From positions 1 to 46,335 of the forward strand of contig NZ_BOMI01000036.1 of assembly GCF_016862115.1 (NCBI RefSeq): a stretch of DNA of 46,335 nucleotides. The letters run 5' to 3'. Position 1 is the stretch's first letter, and each line of letters opens with the position of its first letter. Shown here piece by piece: positions 1 through 8,254 of the stretch. Under the pieces are notes generated by a model. It did not search any database. It saw only the letters and a program-made list of their open reading frames with translations, and was not told the origin of the DNA. A program made the position numbers and the translations under genes. The DNA is from Paractinoplanes deccanensis. Its GTDB lineage: Bacteria; Actinomycetota; Actinomycetes; Mycobacteriales; Micromonosporaceae.

Positions 1-191
1 TCGGTCAACTGCCCCGAGGCAACCGCTCAAACTTACCTGGTCGGCTTCGCGAGCGCAAGATCTGAAATCTTGCTCGCACCGCCCAAGTTTTTCCACGCTT
101 CGAACCCGCCGCTAAGCGGGTGAGTCGTGAAGGTGGCCGTCAGACCGGCCGACGATCTCTGAGAGATCCGTCCGCCCGGCTCCTGTCCGGC
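1..191 (-). other. Structured 5' leader of a leftward gene off the window
   Basis: No convincing coding frame is seen here. Read on the minus strand, the stretch downstream of the promoter at 198-226 contains a row of hairpins. GATCTC/GAGATC pairs around a 3-nt loop (about 154-168). CCGC/GCGG pairs around TTA (about 109-119). A long stem has arms GCGAGCAAGAT and ATCTTGC-GCTCGC with a 2-nt bulge (about 48-77). No start codon with a good ribosome site is evident, so the leader is at least 190 nt and the gene begins beyond position 1. Inference: in actinomycetes the clpX neighbourhood often lies near rne (RNase E/G), whose mRNA has a long structured leader, but the gene itself is not visible. 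Confidence 0.4.
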
Positions 192-197
192 CCGACT

Positions 198-226
198 ACC
201 TTACCCGGTCGTTCTCGTCGGCGCAA
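198..226 (-). promoter_or_regulatory. Leftward sigma70-type promoter
   Basis: On the minus strand TTGCGC (221-226) is followed after exactly 17 bp by TAAGGT (198-203). This is a good match to the actinobacterial housekeeping consensus, with a predicted start near 191. It drives the structured leader that leaves the left edge. The 227-443 stretch on the other side has no gene; a promoter for the small membrane protein must lie there, but I could not pick one out. Confidence 0.5.
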
Positions 227-443
227 GTTCCCTTGCACCAACCTCGCCCGGCCGCGCCGTCCAGCTTAGCGCGTGCCCCCGGAGCCTCCGTTCCGGCCCG
301 TCGCTTTCGCTCCGTTCCGTCCCGGTTTCCCGCGGGCAGAGAGAAAGTTACGCGACCGGGTGCCGCGCATGCAAATCGACCCCCCTGCCCACTGGTGCCG
401 CGAGACCGCCCATAGAGGGCTTCCACCGTGAAAGAGTGGGCTC

Positions 444-659
444 ATGGGTGCTTCCCCGACGCTGGGCGCCGACGCTCTGACCGACATGGTCGTCCCGTTC
501 TGGCAGTTCGTGATCGGCGCACTTGTGCTGGTCACGGTCGTGCTGTCGGTGCGCAAGCTGGTCATGCGCGGCCCGTCCCGCATGGGCGGCGCGATGCTGC
601 TGGCCGGCGGAGCCGTGATCGGACTGACAGTGGTCGGTTACCTAGTGCAGCTGTTGTGA
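444..659 (+). CDS. Small two-helix membrane protein of unknown function
   Basis: A 71-residue protein starts at the only in-frame ATG (a TGA lies 5 codons upstream). It is preceded by a weak AAAGAG ribosome site. Two hydrophobic segments are visible: about residues 15-34 (FWQFVIGALVLVTVVLSV) and 50-70 (AMLLAGGAVIGLTVVGYLVQ), separated by a short basic loop (RKLVMRGPSR). This predicts a helical hairpin in the cytoplasmic membrane. Codon third positions are strongly GC, supporting real coding. It converges on the nitrilase gene with only 16 bp between the stops. I do not recognise a named family; small proteins of this kind are often lineage-specific in actinomycetes. Confidence 0.6.
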   Translation: MGASPTLGADALTDMVVPFWQFVIGALVLVTVVLSVRKLVMRGPSRMGGAMLLAGGAVIGLTVVGYLVQLL

Positions 660-675
660 CCCCGGCAACATCACG

Positions 676-1473
<798 letters not shown>

Positions 1474-1668
1474 GTCCCGAGCCTACGAGCGCGCCCGCAC
1501 CACGCCAACGCTTGCTCGTGAACGACCAGCACCCAGGCGGGCATCTCGCGCCCTCCGCTCGGCGTCACTGCGGCGGGTGGTGGGGCCGCCGGGGCCCGGA
1601 CCTGTTCGGCCGAGCCGGCCTGACGCGTCGTTCACACGAGCGGGCGAGGGACCGGGGGCAGGGAAACC

Positions 1669-2268
1669 TCAGCGGGCTACGTCGCCGGCGCGGGCGAGGA
1701 GGCCCACGTAGAAGCGCCGATGCGCGGGCGCGAACCGGGTCCATAGGTGGCGTCCCAGCCCGCGGTCGTAGCGAACGAGCATGACGTGCGTCAGCCTCGC
1801 CGCCCCGGCGACATGGACATCCCCCGCCGGTTCGACGGCGCCGCCAGCCGGCGGACCCGCGAAGAGGTATGGCGAAGGCGAGGCAGCGCCAACCACTGAC
1901 GCCGGATCCGCGGGAAGGTTGGTGGCTGGGGCGATGTGGAGGATCAGGCGCGCGGTGACGCCGGCGGTGGCGCGGGTGGACAGGACGATCGTGTCCGGGG
2001 TGTTGTGCTGGATGCGCCAGCCGAGGACCTGGTTCGGGGAGCGGAGCGGCGCCAGGTCCACGCCGAGCAGAGTCCAGGCCAGCAGCATCTTGGCGCGGGC
2101 GAGCCGTGGGGCGCCTTCGAGGATGAGGCGCGCCCACTCTTCGGCGCTGAGGCGGGCGTCGGTGTCGAGGGCGAATCCCTCGCGGTAGTGCACGGGGGCC
2201 AGGCCGGCCAGAGCCACGGCCTCGGGCTTCGCCTCCACGACGTGGACGCGTGCGCGAGGCGGTGTCAT
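1669..2268 (-). CDS. DUF2867-like protein (SRPBCC-type), function unknown
   Basis: This 199-residue protein starts at an ATG that shares an ATGA with the stop of the gene upstream, so the two are translationally coupled. The middle part (WTLLGVDLAPL, VLGWRIQHNTPDTIVL) and the end (YDRGLGRHLWTRFAPAHRRFYVGLLARA) recall DUF2867/polyketide-cyclase-like proteins, which end in a similar aromatic helix. Between about residues 112 and 155 sits a Pro/Ala/Gly-rich loop that looks like a lineage insertion. Family assignment rests on motif memory and is tentative. Partnership with the SnoaL-like gene and the divergent PadR gene suggests small-molecule detoxification or modification under PadR control (inference). 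Confidence 0.6.
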   Translation of the reverse strand: MTPPRARVHVVEAKPEAVALAGLAPVHYREGFALDTDARLSAEEWARLILEGAPRLARAKMLLAWTLLGVDLAPLRSPNQVLGWRIQHNTPDTIVLSTRATAGVTARLILHIAPATNLPADPASVVGAASPSPYLFAGPPAGGAVEPAGDVHVAGAARLTHVMLVRYDRGLGRHLWTRFAPAHRRFYVGLLARAGDVAR

Positions 2269-2681
2269 CGGGGCTGGGCGGCCAGGCGGGCCTTCATGGC
2301 CTCGGCCAGGGCGAGGGTGGCGCTCAGCGGGCGGACCATGACGGTGAGCTCGTCGATGCGGCCGTCGGGGGTCTGGTGGATGAAGTCGCAACCCTCCAGG
2401 TCGCGGGTGCCGACTCGGGCGCGGAAGACGAGGGCGTGGTCGAGGGCGCCGGGCGTGCTGATCTCTCGTACGTAGTGGAAGTCCTCGAAGACCTGCACGA
2501 CGGCGCGGAGGATCTCGGCCACCGCCTGACGGCCGCGGTAGGGCTGGTGGACCACGGGGCTGTGGAACACCACGTCGTCGTCGAGGAGGGCGATGGCGGC
2601 GCCGATGTCGCCGGACTCGACGGCGGCGCGGAACGGGTGGGTCGGCGGGCGGCTGGAGGTCGGCGGTGTCGTTGCGCTCAC
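2265..2681 (-). CDS. SnoaL/NTF2-like protein
   Basis: This 138-residue protein starts at GTG 2681, which has an AGGGG ribosome site; longer upstream frames lack coding character. It shows the NTF2-like cone pattern: an N-terminal helix pair ending FRAAVESGDIGAAIALLDDDVVFHSPV, then PYRGRQAVAEILRAVVQVFEDFHY, then strands with DHALVFRARVG and EGCDFIHQTPDGRIDELTVMVRPL. Members bind or isomerise small hydrophobic compounds, or simply bind ligands; specific chemistry cannot be read from sequence. It is the first gene of a two-gene unit and faces the PadR gene across a palindromic operator. Confidence 0.75.
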   Translation of the reverse strand: MSATTPPTSSRPPTHPFRAAVESGDIGAAIALLDDDVVFHSPVVHQPYRGRQAVAEILRAVVQVFEDFHYVREISTPGALDHALVFRARVGTRDLEGCDFIHQTPDGRIDELTVMVRPLSATLALAEAMKARLAAQPR

Positions 2682-2690
2682 GAGAAGGCC

Positions 2691-2714
2691 CCTATACTCA
2701 ACAAGTTGAATAGG
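2691..2714. promoter_or_regulatory. Inverted-repeat operator between SnoaL-like and PadR genes
   Basis: The core TCAACAAGTTGA (2698-2709) is flanked by CCTAT on the left and ATAGG on the right, giving a nearly symmetric 24-bp site. It contains TATACT (2693-2698), a good -10 for the rightward gene, so a bound regulator would block RNA polymerase. The divergent arrangement with a PadR-family gene suggests it is that regulator's own operator (inference). Confidence 0.5.
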
Positions 2715-2752
2715 TGCGTTCGACGCTAGTCCGGCGGGAAGAGGCTGTCCAG

Positions 2753-3313
2753 ATGTCGTTGCGGCATGCGGTGCTCGCGGCGCTGTCGCACGGCGAGGCA
2801 TCGGGGTACGAGCTGGCGAAGCGGTTCGACGTGTCGGTTGCGGACTTCTGGTCGGCGACGCCGCAGCAGCTCTACCGCGACCTGGAAAAGCTCGAACGGG
2901 ACGGCCTCGTCGAGGCGCGGGTGGTCGAGCAGCAGCGCCGGCCCAACAAGCGGGTCTTCACCCTCACCGAGGACGGCCGGGCGGCGCTGCGCGACTTCGT
3001 CGAGGCTCCGGCGCGGCCCGCCGCGATCCGGGACGAGTTCCTCGTCAAGCTTCAAGCCGTCGACGCCGCCGCGGACCCGGGCGCGCTCGCCGCCACGGCC
3101 GAGGCGCGGCTCCGGCGCTCACGCGACAAGCTGGCCCGCTACGAGCAGCTGCGCGACCGCCTGCTCGCGGGGCGCGCCGAGGACGACTTCCTCCGGCACG
3201 GTGATCCCGTCGGGCCCTACCTCACGCTGCTGGCGGGCATCCTCTACGAGGAGCAGAACATCCGCTGGACGACCCTCGTGCTGCGGCGGCTCGCGGAACG
3301 GCGCGAAGCCTAG
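2753..3313 (+). CDS. PadR-family transcriptional regulator
   Basis: This 186-residue protein starts at ATG 2753, preceded by a GGGAAGAGG purine run; a GTG 13 codons upstream is less likely. The N-terminal winged helix is typical: MSLRHAVLAALSHGEASGYELAKRFD, then FWSATPQQLYRDLEKLERDGLVEARVVEQQRRPNKRVFTLTEDGRAAL. A C-terminal helical dimerisation domain follows (about residues 95-186). That two-part form is the Vir/PadR-s type with a long C-terminal domain. PadR proteins usually repress a neighbouring transporter or modifying enzyme until a phenolic or drug-like ligand binds. The divergent SnoaL-like/DUF pair and the palindrome between them are the obvious targets. Confidence 0.88.
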   Translation: MSLRHAVLAALSHGEASGYELAKRFDVSVADFWSATPQQLYRDLEKLERDGLVEARVVEQQRRPNKRVFTLTEDGRAALRDFVEAPARPAAIRDEFLVKLQAVDAAADPGALAATAEARLRRSRDKLARYEQLRDRLLAGRAEDDFLRHGDPVGPYLTLLAGILYEEQNIRWTTLVLRRLAERREA

Positions 3314-3346
3314 GGCGCTGATTTGCGCGCTTGTGCGCCCGTACGC

Positions 3347-3378
3347 AAAACCGCCGCCCCTCGAAGGAGGGACGGCGG
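3347..3378 (-). terminator. Rho-independent terminator of clpX
   Basis: Read on the minus strand, a stem of about 12 bp (CCGCCGTCCCTC pairing with GAGGGGCGGCGG, one mismatch) closes a short loop and is followed directly by TTTT. It begins 8 bp after the clpX stop. The PadR gene also ends just to the left, so it may work in both directions. Confidence 0.75.
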
Positions 3379-3385
3379 CCGGAGA

Positions 3386-4675
3386 TCAGGCGGACTTCTC
3401 CTCGCGCTCTCGCCGCCGACGGCCGACGAACTCGCGCGGAACGATCGTCGGGTTGACGTTCTCGAGGACGACCTCGCGGGTGATGACCACGCGGGCGGCG
3501 TCGGGGTTGCTCGGCACCTCGTACATCACGGAGAGCAGGACCTCCTCCATGATGGCGCGGAGGCCGCGGGCACCCGTGCCGCGGAGCATGGCCTGGTCGG
3601 CGATGGCCTCCAGGGCGCCGTGATCGAACTCGAGCTCGACGCCGTCCAGCTCGAAGAGCCGCTGGTACTGCTTCACGTACGCGTTGCGCGGCTCGGTCAG
3701 GATCTTGATCAGCGCCTCGCGGTCGAGGTTGCGGACCGTGGTGATGACCGGCAGACGGCCGATGAACTCGGGGATCAGGCCGAACTTCAGCATGTCCTCG
3801 GGCATGACCTTGCTGAAGATGTCGTCGGTGTTGCGCTCGGTGATCGAGCGGAGGTTGGCGCCGAAGCCGACGCCGCCGTGACCGACCCGGGACTCGATGA
3901 TGCGGTCGAGGCCGGCGAACGCCCCACCCACGATGAACAGCACGTTCGTCGTGTCGATCTGGATGAATTCCTGGTGGGGGTGCTTGCGGCCGCCCTGGGG
4001 CGGCACGTTGGCCACCGTGCCCTCGAGGATCTTCAGAAGGGCCTGCTGGACGCCCTCGCCGGAGACGTCGCGGGTGATCGACGGGTTCTCGCTCTTGCGG
4101 GCGATCTTGTCGACCTCGTCGATGTAGATGATGCCCTGCTCGGCGCGCTTCACGTCGTAGTCGGCGGCCTGGATGAGCTTGAGCAGGATGTTCTCGACGT
4201 CCTCACCGACGTAGCCGGCCTCGGTCAGCGCCGTGGCGTCGGCGATCGCGAACGGGACGTTGAGCATCCGCGCGAGCGTCTGGGCGAGGTGGGTCTTGCC
4301 GCAGCCCGTGGGGCCGATGAGCATGATGTTGGACTTGGCCACCTCGACGTCGCTGCCCGCACCGGGTGCGCCGCTCGACTCGGCCTGGATGCGCTTGTAG
4401 TGGTTGTAGACCGCCACGGAGAGGGCCTTCTTGGCCTGCTCCTGACCCACCACGTACTGGTCGAGGAACTGGCAGATCTCCATCGGCTTGGGAAGCTCTT
4501 CCCACTTCACCTCGCCGGTCTCGGCCAGCTCCTCTTCGATGATCTCGTTGCAGAGGTCAATGCACTCGTCGCAGATGTAGACCCCGGGGCCCGCGATGAG
4601 CTTTTTGACCTGCTTCTGCGACTTCCCACAGAAGGAGCACTTCAGTAGGTCGCCGCCGTCGCCGATCCGTGCCAC
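3386..4675 (-). CDS. clpX: ATP-dependent Clp protease ATP-binding subunit ClpX
   Basis: ClpX is the AAA+ unfoldase that feeds ClpP1P2 in the cytosol. The 429 residues match the family length. The N-terminal zinc-binding domain has Cys13, Cys16, Cys35 and Cys38. Walker A is GPTGCGKT (121-128), the pore loop is GYVG (154-157), and Walker B is IIYIDEVDK with D186-E187. [11 protein letters not shown] and [12 protein letters not shown] lie further on. Translation starts at GTG 4675 with AAGGAGA 8 nt upstream. The gene is separated from clpP2 by about 214 bp containing a hairpin, so it probably has its own promoter. The valS-folC partners common downstream of clpX in streptomycetes are absent here. 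Confidence 0.98.
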   Translation of the reverse strand: MARIGDGGDLLKCSFCGKSQKQVKKLIAGPGVYICDECIDLCNEIIEEELAETGEVKWEELPKPMEICQFLDQYVVGQEQAKKALSVAVYNHYKRIQAESSGAPGAGSDVEVAKSNIMLIGPTGCGKTHLAQTLARMLNVPFAIADATALTEAGYVGEDVENILLKLIQAADYDVKRAEQGIIYIDEVDKIARKSENPSITRDVSGEGVQQALLKILEGTVANVPPQGGRKHPHQEFIQIDTTNVLFIVGGAFAGLDRIIESRVGHGGVGFGANLRSITERNTDDIFSKVMPEDMLKFGLIPEFIGRLPVITTVRNLDREALIKILTEPRNAYVKQYQRLFELDGVELEFDHGALEAIADQAMLRGTGARGLRAIMEEVLLSVMYEVPSNPDAARVVITREVVLENVNPTIVPREFVGRRRREREEKSA

Positions 4676-4833
4676 CTACGTTCTCCTTGAGCTCATCGGC
4701 CGGCTGTTCCCGGCCCGGATCCGAGGTCGAAATGCCCCGTTGCCTTCTCATCGTCTGCCGAACCGCGTAACTGAGGCTGCATGCTCGACGTTACCCGCAA
4801 AGGGGCTGTTCTCCGACCCCCCAAAACGGGCGT

Positions 4834-4876
4834 GTCAGGGGTCGGCCAGTCTAACGCGGGCCGGCCGGCCCCTGAC
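4834..4876 (-). terminator. Hairpin between clpP2 and clpX, probable terminator
   Basis: GTCAGGGG (4834-4841) and CCCCTGAC (4869-4876) are perfect 8-bp arms, and inner CGGCC/GGCCG segments extend the stem. It starts 14 bp beyond the clpP2 stop. No immediate U-tract follows (TTTT comes about 10 nt later), so it may attenuate rather than fully terminate read-through into clpX. Confidence 0.5.
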
Positions 4877-4889
4877 GATACGCTTCTTC

Positions 4890-5555
4890 TCAGTTGCCGG
4901 CGCCGACGGCCTGCAGCGTCTTCTTGCGGCTGACCAGGACGGTGTCGACGATGCCGTACTCCTTGGCCTCGTCCGCCGTCATGATCTTGTCGCGGTCGAC
5001 GTCCTTGCGGACCTGCTCCGTGGTACGGCCGGTGTGGCGGGAGATCATCTCCTCCATCTGGGTCCGCATGCGCAGGATCTCGCGCGCCTGGATCTCGATG
5101 TCGGAGCCCTGGCCGTAGCCACCCTCGGTGGCCGGCTGGTGGATCAGTACCCGGGAGTGGGGCAGCGCGAGGCGCTTGCCCGGGGTGCCGCCGGCGAGCA
5201 GCACGGCCGCGGCGCTCGCGGCCTGGCCGAGGCAGACCGTCGAGATGTCGGGGCGGACGTACTGCATGGTGTCGTAGATCGCCGTCATGGCGGTGAAGGA
5301 GCCACCGGGCGAGTTGATGTACATCGTGATGTCGCGGTCCGGGTCGCTGCTCTCGAGCGTCAGCAGCTGGGCCATCACGTCGTTGGCCGACGCGTCGTCC
5401 ACCTGGACGCCGAGGAAGATGATCCGGTCCTCGAACATCTTGTTGTACGGGTTCGTCTCCTTCATCATCCCGTTCGAGGAACGCTCGATGAAGGAGGGCA
5501 GCACGTAGCGGTTGGTCACCGGCGCGAACCCGCGAGGCATCGTCAGGTCAGTCAT
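4890..5555 (-). CDS. clpP2: ATP-dependent Clp protease proteolytic subunit ClpP2
   Basis: This 221-residue ClpP paralogue carries a Ser-His-Asp triad: S114 in [13 protein letters not shown]139 in [10 protein letters not shown], and an Asp near 189 in DVDRDKIMT. The N-terminal extension before FEDRIIFLG is longer than in ClpP1, as usual for the actinobacterial second subunit that contacts ClpX/ClpC. ClpP1 and ClpP2 form a mixed tetradecamer. The start is ATG 5555 with GAGGAGCG upstream. Only 11 bp separate it from clpP1, so the two are one operon. Confidence 0.97.
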   Translation of the reverse strand: MTDLTMPRGFAPVTNRYVLPSFIERSSNGMMKETNPYNKMFEDRIIFLGVQVDDASANDVMAQLLTLESSDPDRDITMYINSPGGSFTAMTAIYDTMQYVRPDISTVCLGQAASAAAVLLAGGTPGKRLALPHSRVLIHQPATEGGYGQGSDIEIQAREILRMRTQMEEMISRHTGRTTEQVRKDVDRDKIMTADEAKEYGIVDTVLVSRKKTLQAVGAGN

Positions 5556-5566
5556 TGTTCCGCTCC

Positions 5567-6196
5567 TCAGTTCAGCGTTCCGGCGCCCTCGGGGACCTGC
5601 GTGGCCCCGGTGATCACCTGGTCGATGAAGCCGTAGTTCTTGGCCTCCTCCGCCGTGAACCAGCGGTCACGGTCGGAGTCGCGCTCGATCTGCTCCTGGG
5701 TCTGGCCGGTGTGGAAGGCGACCCGCTCCTGGAACATGCGCTTGGTGTAAAGCATCTGCTCGGCCTGGATGGCGATGTCGGCGGCCGTGCCGCCCATGCC
5801 GCCCGAAGGCTGGTGCATCATGATCCGCGCGTGCGGCAGCGAGTAGCGCTTGCCGGGGGTGCCGGCGCACAGCAGCAGCTGCCCCATCGACGCGGCCATG
5901 CCCATCGCCACGGTCGAGACGTCGTTGTCGATGAACTGCATCGTGTCGTAGATCGCCATGCCCGAGTAGACCGAGCCACCGGGCGAGTTGATCCAGAGGT
6001 TGATGTCGCGCTCGGGATCCTCGGCGGAAAGCAGCAGCAGCTGCGCGCAGATGCGGTTGGCCACCGAGTCGGTCACCTCGCTGCCGAGGAAGATGATGCG
6101 CTCGCGCAGGAGGCGGTTGTAGACCGAGTCGTCGAGGTTGCCACTGATGGAGTCACCGCGCAGCAGGGGGCTCGCGGGGAGGTGAAGATCGGTCAT
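5567..6196 (-). CDS. clpP1: ATP-dependent Clp protease proteolytic subunit ClpP1
   Basis: This 209-residue serine peptidase subunit has S103 ([12 protein letters not shown]), H128 (MMHQPSGG) and D177 (DSDRDRWFT). The [10 protein letters not shown] and [18 protein letters not shown] blocks are typical of ClpP. It pairs with ClpP2 as the first gene of the operon. Start ATG 6196 has GAAGGG upstream; a small CACAG/CTGTG hairpin (6207-6220) lies just before that ribosome site. A ClgR-type box at about 6309-6327 suggests induction by protein-folding stress. Confidence 0.97.
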   Translation of the reverse strand: MTDLHLPASPLLRGDSISGNLDDSVYNRLLRERIIFLGSEVTDSVANRICAQLLLLSAEDPERDINLWINSPGGSVYSGMAIYDTMQFIDNDVSTVAMGMAASMGQLLLCAGTPGKRYSLPHARIMMHQPSGGMGGTAADIAIQAEQMLYTKRMFQERVAFHTGQTQEQIERDSDRDRWFTAEEAKNYGFIDQVITGATQVPEGAGTLN

Positions 6197-6308
6197 GGCA
6201 GCCCTTCACAGCTGACTGTGTCGGCCCCGGTGCTCGCGGGCCGGCAGGTTGTCCGTCGTACGCCCAACCTAACCGGTGGAATGGGCATCGGCTTCCCGCT
6301 CGGGCAGG

Positions 6309-6327
6309 TGTTCGCTATGAGCGCACG
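6309..6327 (-). promoter_or_regulatory. ClgR-type box upstream of clpP1P2
   Basis: GTTCGCTATGAGCGCAC contains CGC-N5-GCG, the core of the ClgR operator known from Streptomyces, Corynebacterium and Mycobacterium. The N5 part matches 4 of 5 consensus positions as I remember them. A possible -10 (TAGGTT on the minus strand, 6266-6271) puts the box near -59, suitable for an activator. The site lies just downstream of tig and upstream of clpP1. Confidence 0.55.
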
Positions 6328-6337
6328 TGCCCGGTGA

Positions 6338-6374
6338 AAAGCAGGGAGCCGCCACCCCAGGGGCAGCGGCTCCC
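6338..6374 (-). terminator. Rho-independent terminator of tig
   Basis: A stem of about 14 bp, GGGAGCCGC...GCGGCTCCC with inner CCCC/GGGG (6344-6374), is followed on the minus strand by TGCTTTTC. It starts 11 bp after the tig stop and isolates tig from clpP1P2. Confidence 0.75.
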
Positions 6375-6385
6375 GCCTTGATCGA

Positions 6386-7735
6386 TCAGTGGTTGTGACC
6401 GGCGTGCTCGTCCTCGCTGGCGGCCCGCAGGTCGTCGAGCGTGAGAACGTTGCCCTCGCTGTCCTTCATCTCGACCTGCTCCATCACGGAGGCGAGCGCC
6501 TTGCCGCGGCGCACGTCGCCGAAGACCGCGGCGGCCGCGCCCGACTGGACGAGCTGGTCGTAGTACTGCTGCGGCTGCATCTGGGCGCGCTGGGCCCGGT
6601 GGACGATCTCGTGACCGAACTCGTCGTCGGAGACCTGCACGTCCTCGGCGTCGGCGATCGTGTCGAGCAGCAGCTGGATCCGGACGCCCTCCTGGGCCGC
6701 CTCGGTCAGCTCCTGGTCGATCTGCTCCTCGGTCTTGTCCTCGGAGGTGAGGTAGTCCTGCAGGGTCGCGCCGATCCGCTCGAGCTGGTCGGTCATCGCC
6801 TGCTTGCGGCCCTCGACCTCGTCCTTGACGACGCCCTCGGGAGCGGGGATGTCAGCGGCCTCGACGAGCTGCTTGAGGGCCTCGTCACGGGCCGCGTAGA
6901 TCTGCTCGACCTTCTTGACCTTGGTGAGCCGCTCACGCAGGTCGTTCTTCAGCTCGTCGAGCGTGTCGAACTCGCTGGCAAGCTGCGCGAACTCGTCGTC
7001 GATCTCGGGGAGCTGTTTGTCCTTGACGCTGCGGACCGTGACCGCCACCTCGGCGTCGCGGCCGGCGAAGTCGCCGCCCACGAGCTGGGTGGTGAAGGTC
7101 TTGTCCTCGCCGGCGGACATGCCGACCAGCACCTCGTCGAGGCCCGGGAGCAGCTGCTTGCTGCCGACCTCGTGGGAGATGTTGGTGGCCGAGCCGCCCG
7201 GCACCTCGACGCCGTCGACGGTGGCGTTGAGGTCGAGCTGCACGTAGTCGCCCTCGGCGGCCGGCCGCTCGACGGTCTTGAGGGTGGCGAAGCGCTCCCG
7301 CAGGCCGTTGATCTGCTCGTCGATCTCGTTGTCGCCGATCTCGACCGCCGGCACCTCGACCTTGATGGCCGACAGGTCCGGGACGGTGATCTCGGGCCGC
7401 ACGTCCACCTCGGCGGTGAACCTGAGCGGCTCGTTGTCGGCGAACTCGGTGATCTCGACCTCGGGGCGGCCCAGCGTCTTGACGTCGTGCTCCTGCACGG
7501 CGGCGAGGAGCTTCTGCGGGATGGCCTCCTGAACCGCCTCGTTCAGGACCGCGCCACGCCCGACACGCTGGTCGATGACCGCTGCCGGGATCTTGCCGCG
7601 ACGGAAGCCCGGCACCTGCACCTGCGCGCCGATCTCCCGGTACGCCTTCTGCAGGCTCGGCTTGAGCTCCTCGAACGGCACCTCGATGGCGAGCTTCACC
7701 CTCGTCGGGCTCAGAGTCTCGACGGTGCTCTTCAC
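6386..7735 (-). CDS. tig: Trigger factor, ribosome-associated chaperone
   Basis: Trigger factor (449 residues) docks at the ribosome exit tunnel and shields nascent chains. The ribosome-binding signature GFRRGKIP lies at 43-50. A central FKBP-like prolyl isomerase domain (about 155-245) has GDYVQLDLNATVDG and AGEDKTF. The helical C-terminal domain follows. The acidic, His-rich end (SEDEHAGHNH) is common in actinobacterial versions. Translation starts at GTG 7735 with AAGGAG 8 nt upstream; the open frame continues upstream through the tRNA-Pro gene, but that part is not coding. tig lies just upstream of clpP1P2-clpX, a conserved arrangement, but a terminator separates the units. Confidence 0.96.
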   Translation of the reverse strand: MKSTVETLSPTRVKLAIEVPFEELKPSLQKAYREIGAQVQVPGFRRGKIPAAVIDQRVGRGAVLNEAVQEAIPQKLLAAVQEHDVKTLGRPEVEITEFADNEPLRFTAEVDVRPEITVPDLSAIKVEVPAVEIGDNEIDEQINGLRERFATLKTVERPAAEGDYVQLDLNATVDGVEVPGGSATNISHEVGSKQLLPGLDEVLVGMSAGEDKTFTTQLVGGDFAGRDAEVAVTVRSVKDKQLPEIDDEFAQLASEFDTLDELKNDLRERLTKVKKVEQIYAARDEALKQLVEAADIPAPEGVVKDEVEGRKQAMTDQLERIGATLQDYLTSEDKTEEQIDQELTEAAQEGVRIQLLLDTIADAEDVQVSDDEFGHEIVHRAQRAQMQPQQYYDQLVQSGAAAAVFGDVRRGKALASVMEQVEMKDSEGNVLTLDDLRAASEDEHAGHNH

Positions 7736-7773
7736 AGGCGTACTCCTTGTTGCTGCGGAATAGATGATGTCAG

Positions 7774-7847
7774 TCGGGGTGGCGGGATTTGAACCCACGG
7801 CCCCTCGCTCCCAAAGCGAGTGCGCTACCAAGCTGCGCCACACCCCG
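7774..7847 (-). tRNA. tRNA-Pro (TGG)
   Basis: The minus strand folds as a cloverleaf. The acceptor is CGGGGTG/CACCCCG, the D-arm GCGC...GCGC, and the anticodon stem CTCGC/GCGAG around loop TTTGGGA (anticodon TGG). The T-arm is GTGGG-TTCAAAT-CCCGC. It has 74 nt including discriminator A, and CCA is not encoded. A -10-like TACACT (7859-7864, minus) lies just upstream. Confidence 0.96.
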
Positions 7848-7978
7848 TGGCGGTGGCCAGTGTATGCGGTCCGCTTCCCCACGCGTGCGCTGGAGTCACC
7901 TGGAGGCCCCATCCGGTTCGCGCAGGCGCGAGATGACTTAGTAAGCTGTGGTCGCGGACCCCGTTCACACGGGACGTC

Positions 7979-8049
7979 GCGGGCGTAGCTCAATGGTAGA
8001 GCCTCAGTCTTCCAAACTGATTACGCGAGTTCGATTCTCGTCGCCCGCT
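7979..8049 (+). tRNA. tRNA-Gly (TCC)
   Basis: The cloverleaf has acceptor GCGGGCG/CGCCCGC, anticodon stem TCAGT/ACTGA around loop CTTCCAA (anticodon TCC), and T-arm GCGAG-TTCGATT-CTCGT. The discriminator is T, followed directly by an encoded CCA (8050-8052). It is transcribed away from tRNA-Pro, 131 bp apart. Repeat-rich DNA and a broken gene begin just downstream. Confidence 0.96.
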
Positions 8050-8109
8050 CCACTTGGCCTCCCCCTGCCCGCGGGGTGCGCGGGCCGTCGCGTTCCGCAT
8101 ATTTGCTTG

Positions 8110-8253
8110 GGGGCCGAGCCCCCAGACCCCCACGGTGCGGTGGCTGGGCTCAGTGCCACGGGTGCCGCTTGGTGACGCCTTCGGGCCCAGCCCCCAGACC
8201 CCCACGATGCGGTGACTGCGCCCAGTGCCACGGACGCCGCTTGGCGACGCCTT
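8110..8253. repeat. Two imperfect 72-bp tandem repeats beside tRNA-Gly
   Basis: Two copies with an exact 72-bp period (about 8110-8181 and 8182-8253) share AGCCCCCAGACCCCCACG, GCGGTG, CAGTGCCACGG, GCCGCTTGG and GACGCCTTCG. The first copy starts with a small GGGGGC...GCCCCC hairpin. The second copy runs straight into the broken amidohydrolase gene. I see no coding bias. Similar GGGGGTCTGGGGG-containing elements recur between genes in actinomycetes (from memory). Confidence 0.8.
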
Positions 8254-8254
8254 C

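Noticed and set aside
361..420. T-box-like ACTGGTGCCGCGAGACC on the plus strand before the small membrane gene
   Set aside because: It resembles the TGGNACCGCG antiterminator bulge, but no Stem I, specifier loop or aminoacyl-tRNA synthetase/amino-acid gene follows.
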